A stretch of DNA of 64,000 nt from Akkermansia sp. (GCA_030535795.1 JAUNRE010000003.1:1-64000), one strand, 5' to 3'; positions 7,824-17,201 are shown, counted from the first letter of the stretch. The notes: generated by a model not told the origin, from the letters alone. A program made the numbers and translations.

Positions 7824-8687
7824 ATGACGTCATTTTCACAAAGCGAGGCAGAAGAAACGGAGGCTGAGGTGCCCTCCGTCGTGTGGAAACGCTTTGCTGA
7901 TGGTGTGGAACTGCGTGCGCATATCTTTGCGCCGCGAGGGCATAGCACGTCCTCATTCCTGCCGGGCGTATTGTTTCTGCACGGTGGTATGTGGATGCTG
8001 GAGTTCAGCGATGAGTTCACCTCGTGGGCTTCGCATCTGGCTGCTCGCGGTATTGTCTGTGTGCTGCCCGAGTACCGCACGCATGCTCGTTTTGATGTGA
8101 CGGCACAGGATATCATACGCGATGGTATTGATGCCTGGCAATGGATTTATCAGAATGCAGCGGCTCTTGGTATAGACCAGGAGGCTATCACCATAGCGGG
8201 CACGGATGCCGGAGGCTTGATGGCGCTCAATGCGGCTATGCAGCCTATGGAGCAGACCCGACGCTGGTGGAAAATCGGCAGCCGCGATGTGCCGCCCTTG
8301 CAGCCGGCGGCGGTTGCCATCATGCGCGGGCTTGTCGATATCCATGCCCCCGAGTGCCGCATGTTGCGGGTTAAGGAGGAGGTGCCCCAGGCCGATGCGC
8401 TGAATCCCTGTGCCTTGCTGCGCCGTTATCTGCCCCCGTTGTTTTGTGCCCATGGCATGGTTGACCCGCTGCAGGATTATGGCATGCGCGAGTGGTTTTG
8501 TGAGGAATGGCGGGCACTGGGAAATGATGCGGAGCTGGTGCTATGCCCGCATGCAGACCACACCCTGACGCATTTCGAGGTGAACCCTGCCGTGTTTGAG
8601 CAGATTCTGCTGGCCTGGGAGCATTTCATGGCTGAGCGGGGGATATGGCCGCACAGTGTGGTGGAGGATGCCTCCCTCATCTGGTGA
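7824..8687 (+). CDS. Alpha/beta hydrolase with Asp at the nucleophile position
   Basis: A 287-aa cytoplasmic-looking protein with the layout of the HSL/BD-FAE esterase group. The oxyanion motif GVLFLHGGMWM lies near residues 53-63. A nucleophile elbow reads AGTDAGGLMALNAA. A late acid-His region (HGMVDPLQD, then HADHTLTHFEV) completes the layout. In the family the elbow is G-D-S-A-G-G; here the Ser is replaced by Asp128. An Asp nucleophile is normal in haloalkane dehalogenases and epoxide hydrolases but not in this subgroup, so activity may be changed or lost. The start is the ATG after the divergent promoter region; upstream in-frame codons overlap the neighbouring gene's control region. Confidence 0.82.
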   Translation: MTSFSQSEAEETEAEVPSVVWKRFADGVELRAHIFAPRGHSTSSFLPGVLFLHGGMWMLEFSDEFTSWASHLAARGIVCVLPEYRTHARFDVTAQDIIRDGIDAWQWIYQNAAALGIDQEAITIAGTDAGGLMALNAAMQPMEQTRRWWKIGSRDVPPLQPAAVAIMRGLVDIHAPECRMLRVKEEVPQADALNPCALLRRYLPPLFCAHGMVDPLQDYGMREWFCEEWRALGNDAELVLCPHADHTLTHFEVNPAVFEQILLAWEHFMAERGIWPHSVVEDASLIW

Positions 8688-8705
8688 CAAGTTTTGCAGA
8701 GACAC

Positions 8706-8735
8706 AAAAAAGCCCGCTTTGCAGCGGGCTTTTTT
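8706..8735. terminator. Bidirectional rho-independent terminator
   Basis: An 8-bp stem (8711-8718 with 8723-8730) is flanked by an A run on the left and a T run on the right. It can therefore end both the hydrolase gene (plus) and the 470-aa gene (minus), which converge here. Confidence 0.9.
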
Positions 8736-8739
8736 AAGA

Positions 8740-10152
8740 TTACTTGCGGCGGTGGCGTCGCGGTTGCTCCGGCTTTGTCGGCTCGGGAGCTGCGCTGCCC
8801 TTGGGATACCAGATGGAGTTATCACCCGTGACAACCACGAATCCCTGTTCCAGCAGCCAAATCATGTCAGCAGTGTAGGGAGCGTAGGCCTCCGATGCGG
8901 CCTTGCGGCTCTCGTCATCGGTGCCGACGGGCACACCGGAAAGCTCGGCGAACATGGCTTCGACTTTTTCACCGGAATGCTCCTTGCTCCAGTTCACAAT
9001 CGCCATCATGCGGTCAGCCAGCACCGTGTCAGTAGGTATGGCTCGCACACGGCTCGGGCCGGTGAAGTGGTTGCCCTGCCACTTGTAGATAGGCATGTGG
9101 TGACGAGCCAGACCATGGCAGAGGTTCGGGATGAGCATCTGCGGCGAGTGGCGCGTCTTGTCGCTCAGAATGGCCAGGTGTGCTGCCAGACCGGGGGAAA
9201 GCACCTTGCGCGGCGTGGCTCCGTTGATGAATACCTTGTCAACTGTTTCGTACACCTTGCCGTAGTGGTTGGCCACGAAGTCAGCCTCCACAGCCTTGGC
9301 GTCTTCGAGCACAATGTCTGTAGCGCCTTCGCGGGTCGGCTTCCATACAGTCTTCTTGCCGGCACCGGCCAGCCAGTTCTGTACGGCTTCTTCCTCCTTG
9401 TTGAGAGTGATACGGTTCTTGAACGCATCCAGAGCCATGTTGGAATACTTGGAGCGATACAGGGTCATGAGAGCTGCCTGATAGCCGTGCCAGTTGACCG
9501 GGCCGATTACTTCATTGCCCAAGGTGCAGGTGGCAATAGCCGTGAAGGTGCCTTTGGGTGCTTCCGTCTCAATTTCCTCGGTGGTGTAGAGCTCGCTGAA
9601 CCACGGGGCGCTCCACATATAGGCCACCGCTTCGGCCTCGGTGAGCCAGCAGGCGGCATCGCCCTTGGTGGAGTGGATGAGCATGGAGCCGTTCTCCAGC
9701 TTCATGAAAACGAGGTCGTAGCGATCTTTGGCCGCCATCACGACCCGGGAGAGATCCAACAACGGCAGCGCGCGCTTGTGGCGGGCAATTTCCTTGCTGA
9801 AGAGCTCCAGCACACCGTTGGCGGGGCGCAGCTCGACGCGGAATCCGTCTGCGGGCTGCGGCAGCTCACGGCGGGGGGCACTGTCCCGGTTGCCGCGGCG
9901 CGGGCCTGCCGAACGACGAGGCCCTCGCTCGGATGCGCCTGCCTGGTCATCCCTGCGGGGGCGAGGGGCACGGCGGTCTGTCATATTGGGCCGACGCGGG
10001 CCACCACGGCGCTCAGGGCGTTCATCGGTGCGCATTTTCGGCAGGGACGGTGCAGTATCGGCACCCGGCTTAGCCCAGGCAGGGCCAAACTGGAAACCGG
10101 TCAGCTCGGAAAGGTCAAAGGGCGTGTTGCCCCCCTGTGTGCTGTCTTCCAT
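8740..10152 (-). CDS. Unknown 470-aa protein with Arg-rich N-terminal region
   Basis: No signal peptide. Residues about 40-100 are a low-complexity stretch dominated by Arg, Pro and Gly (RGGPRRP, APRPRRDDQ, RGPRRSAGPRRGNR), followed by a folded region rich in Trp and aromatic residues (about 100-450) and a basic C-terminal tail (PRRHRRK). RGG-like tracts often bind RNA, so a nucleic-acid or ribosome-associated role is possible, but that is inference. I do not recognise the main domain. It is monocistronic between a terminator and an intergenic stretch of 138 bases that shows no convincing -35/-10 pair. Confidence 0.75.
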   Translation of the reverse strand: MEDSTQGGNTPFDLSELTGFQFGPAWAKPGADTAPSLPKMRTDERPERRGGPRRPNMTDRRAPRPRRDDQAGASERGPRRSAGPRRGNRDSAPRRELPQPADGFRVELRPANGVLELFSKEIARHKRALPLLDLSRVVMAAKDRYDLVFMKLENGSMLIHSTKGDAACWLTEAEAVAYMWSAPWFSELYTTEEIETEAPKGTFTAIATCTLGNEVIGPVNWHGYQAALMTLYRSKYSNMALDAFKNRITLNKEEEAVQNWLAGAGKKTVWKPTREGATDIVLEDAKAVEADFVANHYGKVYETVDKVFINGATPRKVLSPGLAAHLAILSDKTRHSPQMLIPNLCHGLARHHMPIYKWQGNHFTGPSRVRAIPTDTVLADRMMAIVNWSKEHSGEKVEAMFAELSGVPVGTDDESRKAASEAYAPYTADMIWLLEQGFVVVTGDNSIWYPKGSAAPEPTKPEQPRRHRRK

Positions 10153-10290
10153 ATAAATTAAGTCAGTAAAAAATCTGTAACTGTCCTTAGACTACTGCTA
10201 AATGCGACTGATTGCAATCTTTTTTTGCATATCACGGGCGAAAAAGCGCGCTTTTATGCGTATTTTCCGCCGCGAGAGGGGAAATAGGGC

Positions 10291-11928
10291 TTACTCCTCG
10301 CAGAATTCCACGCCCAGCAGGCATATATCATCATCCTGACCGGGGTTGCGAGTGAAGCTGTGCATGGCTGCCAGCGAGAAATCGAGCATTTCCTTAATAT
10401 TCTGCGGAATGTTTTCCTGTAGGTACTTCATCACGCGGCCGACGCCGAGTTCTTCGCCGGAGGGGTCGCGAGCTTCGGGCAGGCCGTCGGTAAAGAGCAT
10501 GAGTTTCATTCCCGGTTCGAGGGTAATGTCGCTTTCGCGGAACGGCGCATTCTCCAGCAGTCCCAGCGCGGGGGAGCGGCGCATGATGGGCTGGAACGCC
10601 CTGCCGTCAGCTCCCAGTATCACGGGCACGGGGTGGCCGGCCGTGGTGATGGTAAGCCTGCGATTCTGCAAATCAAAGTACACATAGCAGGCTGTGGTGA
10701 ACATGGTGATGTTGGCTTTGTCGAATATGCCCCACAGCTGGCGGTTGAGGCTGGAGAGGAAAAGCCCGGGTGTGTCGGCCAGGCTCACGAACTGCTCCAG
10801 CAGGCCGCGCAGCATCGAGGCTATCAGCGCGGCGCGTACTCCATGCCCCATGACATCGCATATCAGCATGCCCACGCCGGATTCTCCCACAGGGAAGACT
10901 TCGAAGCAATCGCCCGCCACGCCGGTACACGGCAGGTACATGTGCTGGAAGCGCGCCATGCGCCGTATGCCGCTTTCTTCATCCTTCCATTCGCGGGTCG
11001 GGATGCGCTGCGACTGGAGCGCCAGCTGAATCTCGCGCGCGAGCGATATTTCCTTCTCGAGAGCTCGGTTGCGCTGGTCTAGTTGTTCTGCCATGCGCTG
11101 GTAGCGCTGCTGGGTCTCGATGAGTTTTGTGACATCCGACGAGATGCCTACAATGCCTTTGATAGTGCCGTCTGCCGCGTACCAAGGGAACTTCGAGAGG
11201 CGGCACCAGGAACTTTCTCCGTCCTTCCAGCTTTCCTTGTGAATGCGGTTGGTGATGGGTTTACCGGTGCGCATGATTTCCAGCTCTTCCTGGCGTGCTA
11301 CTTTGACAGTTTCCTCGGAGAAGAAGTGGGTGTCTTTGCAGCCGATGAGGTCGGAAGGGGTACGCACTCCCATCTTGCGGGCCGTAGCTTCGTTGGCCAT
11401 CACAAAACGTGACTCTCGGTTCTTGTAGTAAATGTTATCGGGCAGGTAGTTGATGAGGTTGCGGAAGAGGTCGCGGTCTTCCATGGCGTGCAAATCCGTC
11501 ATCTTGCGGCGGGTGATATCCACCCACACACCTACCAGCTGCACGGCTTTTTTCTCGCGATTGCGTTCCGCCAGGCCGTTCACACGAATCCACCGCCACC
11601 CCCTGGAGCGCAGGTTGAGCAGGCGCACCTCCAGTCGCAGCGGCGAGGATGTGGGTCGGTCTAGGTAGCGCTGCACGGCATTCATGAAGTACTGACGGTC
11701 TTCTTCATGGATGGTGATTTCGGGCTCCGTGAAGATATTGGGGGCGAATTCCTGTACCGGTAGCCCCATCATGCGTATGCACTGTTCCGTGTAGTATATT
11801 TCACCGCTCTCCACATTCCAGCAGTATACGCCTTCTTCCGCCGCACGCAGGGCTTTGCGCACCAACCCCCAATTGAATACACCCGGCACGGATGCTCGTG
11901 GTGGCTTGCTGTATGAATCGCGGCTCAT
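10291..11928 (-). CDS. PAS-PAS-SpoIIE (PP2C-type) Ser/Thr phosphatase
   Basis: A 545-aa cytoplasmic signalling protein. Two PAS/PAC domains (about 30-145 and 165-280; PAC parts GWRWIRVNGLAER and GIVGISSDVTKL) are followed by a coiled-coil linker (about 285-325). A SpoIIE/RsbU-type phosphatase domain with the metal-binding motifs GVAGDCFEVF, ICDVMGHGVRAAL, LFTDGLPEARD and GQDDDICLL ends the protein. Such proteins dephosphorylate an anti-anti-sigma factor (STAS protein) in response to a ligand. No STAS or anti-sigma gene is in the window, so its partner is elsewhere. The start at 11928 was chosen over one 12 codons upstream because the downstream ATG begins the ordered region and leaves promoter space. 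Confidence 0.9.
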   Translation of the reverse strand: MSRDSYSKPPRASVPGVFNWGLVRKALRAAEEGVYCWNVESGEIYYTEQCIRMMGLPVQEFAPNIFTEPEITIHEEDRQYFMNAVQRYLDRPTSSPLRLEVRLLNLRSRGWRWIRVNGLAERNREKKAVQLVGVWVDITRRKMTDLHAMEDRDLFRNLINYLPDNIYYKNRESRFVMANEATARKMGVRTPSDLIGCKDTHFFSEETVKVARQEELEIMRTGKPITNRIHKESWKDGESSWCRLSKFPWYAADGTIKGIVGISSDVTKLIETQQRYQRMAEQLDQRNRALEKEISLAREIQLALQSQRIPTREWKDEESGIRRMARFQHMYLPCTGVAGDCFEVFPVGESGVGMLICDVMGHGVRAALIASMLRGLLEQFVSLADTPGLFLSSLNRQLWGIFDKANITMFTTACYVYFDLQNRRLTITTAGHPVPVILGADGRAFQPIMRRSPALGLLENAPFRESDITLEPGMKLMLFTDGLPEARDPSGEELGVGRVMKYLQENIPQNIKEMLDFSLAAMHSFTRNPGQDDDICLLGVEFCEE

Positions 11929-12067
11929 TTCTGATATTTTTACGCTTTTTTGGCAACATTTCAAGCATAAATTTCATGTTTCGTGCAATTTTAGCAGGCG
12001 AGCCCGGTGTGTGTTGCATGGCGCGACCTTTTCAAGCGAAATAATCAGGTTTTCCGTATCTTCTCTG

Positions 12068-12096
12068 TTGACATGTGATGGTGAGTGGGGTAGAAT
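12068..12096 (+). promoter_or_regulatory. Near-consensus sigma70 promoter of lpxK
   Basis: TTGACA (12068-12073), a 17-base spacer and TAGAAT (12091-12096). The ATG of lpxK begins 8 bases after the -10 box, so transcription should start at or one base before the start codon. Confidence 0.8.
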
Positions 12097-12103
12097 AAAC
12101 GGC

Positions 12104-13303
12104 ATGAAGTCGCGCATGGATGAGTTTGCAGAGTGGGGCACCGAAGTGGTGTTCGGTCGTGCACATGGTATGCGCGCCTGGCTGATGAAGTGCGTGCTGC
12201 GATTTGCCAGCTTCTTTTTCTATCTTCTCATAAAGATGCGTCTGTTTCTCTTCAGCCGACGCATTAAAACGGTGCACTACCTGAGCACGTTTGTCGTGAG
12301 TGTGGGCAACATTACGGCGGGGGGTACCGGTAAGACGCCGGTCGTGGAGTTGCTTTCCCGCACGCTTGCCTCGCGAGGCCGCAAGTGTGCTATCCTGACG
12401 CGTGGCTACAAGAGCGAACCGCTGGATGAGCCCCAGGAATGGAAGGATGCCAACGGTAAACTCGTGGGCAACCTGCCCAAGATTGCCAGCGATGGCGTGA
12501 CACGCTATCTCGGGCCGTTGTATGCCGGTGATGAGCCGTTCATGTTAGCACGCAATTTGGATGGCGTGGCGGTTCTGGTGGATAAAGATCGCGTGAAGTC
12601 CGGGCTCTTTGCCATTGAGCAGCTGGGAGCCAACACGCTCATCCTGGATGACGGGATGCAATACCTTAAGCTTAAGCATGAGATTGATATCGTGTTGGTG
12701 GACTGCGGTTTCCCTTTTGGTACGGGGGCGCTTCTGCCGCGCGGTACCATGCGTGAGCCCCGCAGCAGCTTGGCTCGAGCCAGCTACATCATCCTCACAA
12801 AGAGCGGCGGCAAGCCTCAGGGTGAGCTTATCTCCACCATTCGCAAATACAACAAGGTGGCAGATATCATCGTGACCAACCACGGGCCTTCGTATCTGGA
12901 GAATATCTTTACCGGTGAACGTAAGCCGTTGTCATTCCTGGAGGATAAGTATGTAGCCTGCATGAGTGGCATCGCGCGCCCCGAAAGTTTTGAAGAGTTG
13001 GTGGAGAATCTGGGTGCCCATGTGGAGATACGCCGCCGCTATCCTGATCATTACTGGTTTGACCAAGCGGATTTGGAGACGTTCGTGGAGCGCTGTGCCG
13101 ACCGCGCCATGGATTTGATTGTAACAACGGAAAAAGATGCCGTACGTTTCCTTAAACCCGGGGAAATGGAGGTGCCGATTTATTTCCTGCGTATTCAGAT
13201 TGACATTGAGCAGGGGCAGGAATACTGGGATCGTATGATTGACCGCATTTGTGCTTTGTCAGAGCCCCAGCCCACCCCCCAGTGGAGTAATAACGTGCTC
13301 TGA
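12104..13303 (+). CDS. lpxK: Tetraacyldisaccharide 4'-kinase
   Basis: A 399-aa enzyme that phosphorylates the 4' position of the lipid A disaccharide precursor at the inner membrane. An N-terminal hydrophobic helix (about 30-45) anchors it. The signature [14 protein letters not shown] holds the Walker A loop (Gly73-Thr78). Further family blocks are AILTRGYKS and [22 protein letters not shown], followed by the [10 protein letters not shown] block and a C-terminal [10 protein letters not shown] motif. It is somewhat longer than the E. coli enzyme. The start is the ATG directly behind the promoter; the open frame extends further upstream but across that promoter. Its presence shows lipid A and therefore an outer membrane. 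Confidence 0.94.
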   Translation: MKSRMDEFAEWGTEVVFGRAHGMRAWLMKCVLRFASFFFYLLIKMRLFLFSRRIKTVHYLSTFVVSVGNITAGGTGKTPVVELLSRTLASRGRKCAILTRGYKSEPLDEPQEWKDANGKLVGNLPKIASDGVTRYLGPLYAGDEPFMLARNLDGVAVLVDKDRVKSGLFAIEQLGANTLILDDGMQYLKLKHEIDIVLVDCGFPFGTGALLPRGTMREPRSSLARASYIILTKSGGKPQGELISTIRKYNKVADIIVTNHGPSYLENIFTGERKPLSFLEDKYVACMSGIARPESFEELVENLGAHVEIRRRYPDHYWFDQADLETFVERCADRAMDLIVTTEKDAVRFLKPGEMEVPIYFLRIQIDIEQGQEYWDRMIDRICALSEPQPTPQWSNNVL

Positions 13304-13311
13304 TTTTGCCT

Positions 13312-14484
13312 TTATACCCTGCACAGGGAACCCCGGGTGCAATGTCGGCCAAATATCAGCCCGCATATGGCGAAGCTGCTGTAGATGCCGGCAATGCAGA
13401 GGTCGGGGCGCGATGCCATCATGGCCGGGCTGGCTGCCCAGGCCAGTAGGCCTCCACCCACAAACCCCAGCCCTTGGGCCATGCCCGAAAGCGCTACGGT
13501 AGTTGCTTCATCCGCCGAATTTTCGACGATAAATGTCATGCCAAGCGCGAAAATGCAGCCCAGACTCACCCCCAGTCCGCAGGCAAACAAAATCCAGAGC
13601 CCCAAGGGGGCGAGCAGCAAGCCCCAGCAACACCCGATGGAGAGAAGAATGGCCGCCGTCATGAGGCGCTCTCGCCCGCCGAACCATTTGACGAAATGGG
13701 CACAGAGCAGTGCCGCCGGAATCTGGAAGGTGGTGGATAGCGCCAGTACCAGGCCGGCTTCCACAGTCGGGAGTCCGCGTTGTCGCATGAGAGTTGCCAG
13801 CCACACAATCAACAGCCATGCCCCCGCAACCCTGAAGAGGTAAAACAGGCTCACCGCCCAAGCTTTGCGCTGCCGCAGCAGGGGCCTGATGGGGGCCCGG
13901 ACGGTGTGCTGTGTTTGCCGAGGGGCAGGGGAAAACAGGATGAGCTCCGCCCATAGCAACACAGCTGCCAGCAATGGCAAGCCCCAGAAAAGCAGCCCTT
14001 TCTGCCAGCCTCCCAGCAATAAGGCGATGGGGTCTGCCGCACCTGAGCCTACCGCTGTGCCCAGGCTGACACAAGCGGTGTAGGCACCCATGAGTTGGGG
14101 TAGGTTGAGCGGGAACTCTTGTTTGACAACCCCCAGAATAACGGAGCCGGTTATACCCAGGCCGATACCGATGACGATGGTGCCGCCGTACAGGCCGGGC
14201 AAGTGTCCGTAGCTGCGCCATACTACTCCTGCTATGGCTAGCAACAGAGCGTAGAGAATAAGCAATCGGGGGCGTATATGTGCCGCCAGCCGAGCGCCCA
14301 GCGGAGCCGCCACACCCAGTGATATAATGGGCAGCAAGCCGAAAAGCCCGCTGCTGTTTACCCCTAGTCCCAAATCTCGCATCAGAAACACCAGCAGCGG
14401 GTCCGCTGCAGAAAAACTCATCCGCAGGTTAAAACTTACCAACAGGAAAATGATGATGAAGTGAATACGGTGATTCTCATGCAT
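13312..14484 (-). CDS. MFS transporter, CynX/NimT-like
   Basis: A 390-aa protein with about 12 hydrophobic segments. The N-terminus (FNLRMSFSAADPLL followed by LLPIISLGVAAPLGA) resembles the CynX/NimT group of the major facilitator superfamily, whose members carry cyanate, nitroimidazoles or small organic anions. The substrate here cannot be told. Of three clustered ATG codons, the one at 14484 fits best: TTGCAA (14517-14522), 17 bases and TACAGA (14494-14499) place the transcript start just before it. It converges with lpxK, with only 8 bases between stops and no terminator hairpin there. Confidence 0.85.
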   Translation of the reverse strand: MHENHRIHFIIIFLLVSFNLRMSFSAADPLLVFLMRDLGLGVNSSGLFGLLPIISLGVAAPLGARLAAHIRPRLLILYALLLAIAGVVWRSYGHLPGLYGGTIVIGIGLGITGSVILGVVKQEFPLNLPQLMGAYTACVSLGTAVGSGAADPIALLLGGWQKGLLFWGLPLLAAVLLWAELILFSPAPRQTQHTVRAPIRPLLRQRKAWAVSLFYLFRVAGAWLLIVWLATLMRQRGLPTVEAGLVLALSTTFQIPAALLCAHFVKWFGGRERLMTAAILLSIGCCWGLLLAPLGLWILFACGLGVSLGCIFALGMTFIVENSADEATTVALSGMAQGLGFVGGGLLAWAASPAMMASRPDLCIAGIYSSFAICGLIFGRHCTRGSLCRV

Positions 14485-14552
14485 AGCTCCCATTCTGTAC
14501 CGCAAAACCCATTTGTTTGCAACCTATATTGCTACCATGCAGCAAAAAACAC

Positions 14553-14580
14553 TTGTCATTGGCTCAGTTTGTGATATAAA
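14553..14580 (+). promoter_or_regulatory. Promoter of the small exported-protein gene
   Basis: TTGTCA (14553-14558), a 16-base spacer and TATAAA (14575-14580). Here the leader is about 25 bases, longer than at most other promoters in the window. Confidence 0.5.
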
Positions 14581-14611
14581 AGCCTCACGCAACAACAGCA
14601 GAATCACAATT

Positions 14612-15022
14612 ATGTATAAGTTCGCCTATCTTGCACTTGCTGCCGTACCCGCTATGGTAGCCCCGGCTTCCGCTCAGGAGCAGACGATTACCGTTAAGGA
14701 ATACATCGACTTTCAGATGGTGCTTCTGGGCGGTGCAACCAAGCTGTTGACTATTGAGTCGATTGCAGAAGCACCCGGTGAAGTGGCCGCTGCCATGAAC
14801 CAGCTGACGCAGTATGCGGCAGCTCTTGTCAGCCTCAAGAATACGCTGAATGCAGATGACCTGGCAGCCGCTCAGGGTAATCTGGAGACTGACCCCATCG
14901 CTCAGGCCACCGGCGTTGCCTTTGTAAAGGCTGTGAATGACCTTGCAGACAAGAAGTTCCACAACAGTGATGAGCTTGCAAAGGCTGTGCAGCAGTTTGC
15001 TGCTGTGCTTGCCAATATGTAA
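14612..15022 (+). CDS. Small exported helical protein of unknown function
   Basis: A 136-aa protein starting with a Sec signal peptide (MYKFAYLALAAVPAMVAPAS, cleavage after ASAQ). The mature part is mostly alpha-helical, rich in Ala and Leu, with no cysteines. No family is recognised. An open frame continues upstream, but the ATG at 14612 is the one that opens the signal peptide and follows the promoter at 14553-14580. It stands alone between the MFS gene (divergent) and glgB. Confidence 0.75.
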   Translation: MYKFAYLALAAVPAMVAPASAQEQTITVKEYIDFQMVLLGGATKLLTIESIAEAPGEVAAAMNQLTQYAAALVSLKNTLNADDLAAAQGNLETDPIAQATGVAFVKAVNDLADKKFHNSDELAKAVQQFAAVLANM

Positions 15023-15044
15023 GCAGAGTATACCGCTTTTTTCG

Positions 15045-15074
15045 GGCTCATGCGTGCTTCTGACCGCATGAGCC
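15045..15074 (+). terminator. Stem-loop after the small exported-protein gene
   Basis: GGCTCATGCG (15045-15054) pairs perfectly with CGCATGAGCC (15065-15074) across a 10-base loop. It has no good U tract, so it may be a weak terminator or an RNA 3'-end stabiliser. Confidence 0.45.
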
Positions 15075-15130
15075 TGCGCTGTTTTGCAGGGCAGCGGCTC
15101 CATTTTCTGAGTCGCTTGATTCGTTAAAGC

Positions 15131-15159
15131 TTGCAAGCAACCCGAATAGGGTGTAGAAT
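15131..15159 (+). promoter_or_regulatory. Promoter of glgB
   Basis: TTGCAA (15131-15136), a 17-base spacer and TAGAAT (15154-15159). Eight bases separate the -10 box from the ATG at 15168. Confidence 0.72.
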
Positions 15160-15167
15160 AGCAGGCG

Positions 15168-17189
15168 ATGAGAAGAGCACCAATACCCGGGTTGGTACTG
15201 GCCGATGGATGGCTGGCACCCTATGAGCGCGAGATTAAAGGCCGCATGCGCTTGTATGATGGTCGGTTGGCGAGTATACGCCGCCGCTACGGCTCGCTGT
15301 TGGAGTGTGCCAACGGATTTACAAGGCTGGGGTTCAATCGCGATGCCACTACCGGTGAGTGGGTGTATCGAGAGTGGGCGCCGGGTGCGCGAGCTCTTTA
15401 CCTGATAGGTGATTTCAACGGCTGGAATCGTGGCTTGCACCCCATGCAGCAGGATAAAGAGGGCGTGTGGGAGCTGCGCTTGCCTGCCGAGGCACTGCAA
15501 CACGGCGAGCATGTGAAAGTGCATGTGGTGGGGGCTGATAATGTTGGGCGAGACCGCATACCGGCCTGGATTCGCTACACGGAGCAGAACCCTGATACCT
15601 TTGACTACAGCGGTATCATCTGGGCTCCGCAGGAATCCTACAAGTGGCAGAATACCCGTTGGAATCCCTCGAATGTGAAAGTGCCGTTCATCTACGAGGC
15701 TCATGTGGGCATGGCCGGGGAGGAGGAACGCGTGCACACCTACCGGGAATTTGCCGATAATGTGCTGCCGCGTGTGGCAAAGCTGGGCTACAATGTCGTG
15801 CAGCTCATGGCTATCCAGGAGCATCCATATTATGGCTCATTCGGCTATCATGTTTCCTCGTTCTTTGCGCCCTGCAATCGTTTTGGCACCCCCGAGGATT
15901 TGAAGTACCTGATTGATACCGCGCACGGGCTGGGTATTGCCGTGCTGCTGGATGTGGTGCACTCGCATGCCGTGAAGAATGTGGCGGAGGGTCTCAATAA
16001 CTTTGACGGCTCCGGCGGGCAGTATTTCAATGCCGGTAAACGAGATGCCTTCCACCCGGATTGGGATAGCTGCCTTTTCGACTACGGCCGCTCAGAGGTC
16101 ATCGAGTTCCTGCTCAGCAACCTGCGCTGGTGGCTGGAGGAGTATCACTTCGATGGCTTCCGCTTCGATGGCGTGACCAGCATGCTGTACCTGCACCACG
16201 GGCATGAGCCCTTTACGGATCTGGGCTGCTACTTCAACACGCAGGTGAACGTAGACGCTGTTGTATACCTGCAACTTGCGGCTTCACTTGTGCAGCAGGT
16301 GACCCCCGGCGCTTTCGCCATTGCTGAGGATATGTCGGGCATGCCGGGGCTGTGTCGCCCGGTGGATGAAGGCGGGTTCGGCTTTACGCACCGCCTAGCC
16401 ATGGGGCTACCTGATTATTGGATTAAGATATTGAAGGAAAAGAAGGATGAGGAGTGGAGCGTGGGTGATATCTGGTACACGCTTATCAACCGCCGCTACG
16501 GTGAACCCAACATCGCCTATGCTGAAAGCCATGACCAGGCCTTGGTCGGCGATAAAACTATCGCTTTCCGACTCATGGATGCCGAGATGTACACCCACAT
16601 GAGCTGCGAGACCCCCAGCCATATCATCGACCGCGGAATGGCTTTGCATAAAATGATACGTCTGGCTACTCTTGCAGCCGGGGGCGAGGGCTGGCTTAAT
16701 TTCATGGGGAATGAGTTCGGCCACCCGGAGTGGATTGATTTCCCGCGCGAGGGGAACGGCAACTCCTACAAGTATTGTCGTCGCCAGTGGGGATTGGTGG
16801 ACAATGGGCTGCTGCGCTACCGTTACCTGAATGCCTTTGATGCCGCCATGGTGGCACTGGCTAAGCGCACGGAGTTGCTTGCAGCGCCACCTGCACGTCC
16901 TCTCAATATGGATGAAGAGAATCAGGTGATGGCTTTTGAGCGTGCCGGGATGGTGTTCGTATTCAACTGGAGCGGTACCCGCGCCATACCGGACTACAAG
17001 TTGCCGGCGCCTGCGCATGGTGAATGGAAAGTGGTGCTGGATTCCGATGACTCTGCATTCGGCGGGCTCGACAGGCAGGACCACAGCGTGAATCACTTCA
17101 CGGATAAAACGCAGCACCTTTCTCTCTACCTGCTGCCGCGCACTGTCACTGTGCTGGCTCGTGCCTACAGAGGCGGTATGATGCGTTGA
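15168..17189 (+). CDS. glgB: 1,4-alpha-glucan branching enzyme, eukaryote-like GH13_8 type
   Basis: A 673-aa glycogen branching enzyme. An N-terminal CBM48 region (about 60-150, YREWAPGARALYLIGDFNGW) precedes the GH13 barrel. The catalytic triad is visible: nucleophile Asp334 in DGFRFDGVTSM, acid/base Glu387 in AIAEDMSGMP and Asp456 in AESHDQALVGDK. The wording of several blocks (LKYLIDTAHGLGI, GFRFDGVTSMLY, LNFMGNEFGHPEWIDFPR) matches the eukaryotic GBE1 type rather than the common bacterial GH13_9 enzymes. It transfers alpha-1,4 segments to alpha-1,6 positions in cytoplasmic glycogen. No other glycogen gene is nearby, so it is not in a glg operon here. Confidence 0.94.
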   Translation: MRRAPIPGLVLADGWLAPYEREIKGRMRLYDGRLASIRRRYGSLLECANGFTRLGFNRDATTGEWVYREWAPGARALYLIGDFNGWNRGLHPMQQDKEGVWELRLPAEALQHGEHVKVHVVGADNVGRDRIPAWIRYTEQNPDTFDYSGIIWAPQESYKWQNTRWNPSNVKVPFIYEAHVGMAGEEERVHTYREFADNVLPRVAKLGYNVVQLMAIQEHPYYGSFGYHVSSFFAPCNRFGTPEDLKYLIDTAHGLGIAVLLDVVHSHAVKNVAEGLNNFDGSGGQYFNAGKRDAFHPDWDSCLFDYGRSEVIEFLLSNLRWWLEEYHFDGFRFDGVTSMLYLHHGHEPFTDLGCYFNTQVNVDAVVYLQLAASLVQQVTPGAFAIAEDMSGMPGLCRPVDEGGFGFTHRLAMGLPDYWIKILKEKKDEEWSVGDIWYTLINRRYGEPNIAYAESHDQALVGDKTIAFRLMDAEMYTHMSCETPSHIIDRGMALHKMIRLATLAAGGEGWLNFMGNEFGHPEWIDFPREGNGNSYKYCRRQWGLVDNGLLRYRYLNAFDAAMVALAKRTELLAAPPARPLNMDEENQVMAFERAGMVFVFNWSGTRAIPDYKLPAPAHGEWKVVLDSDDSAFGGLDRQDHSVNHFTDKTQHLSLYLLPRTVTVLARAYRGGMMR

Positions 17190-17201
17190 TTATTAAAAAT
17201 T

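Noticed and set aside
8596-10161. A 521-codon open frame on the plus strand opposite the Arg-rich protein gene
   Set aside because: Its translation has no recognisable domain, it overlaps a terminator and the end of the hydrolase gene, and it mirrors a better coding frame on the minus strand. It is a high-G+C shadow.
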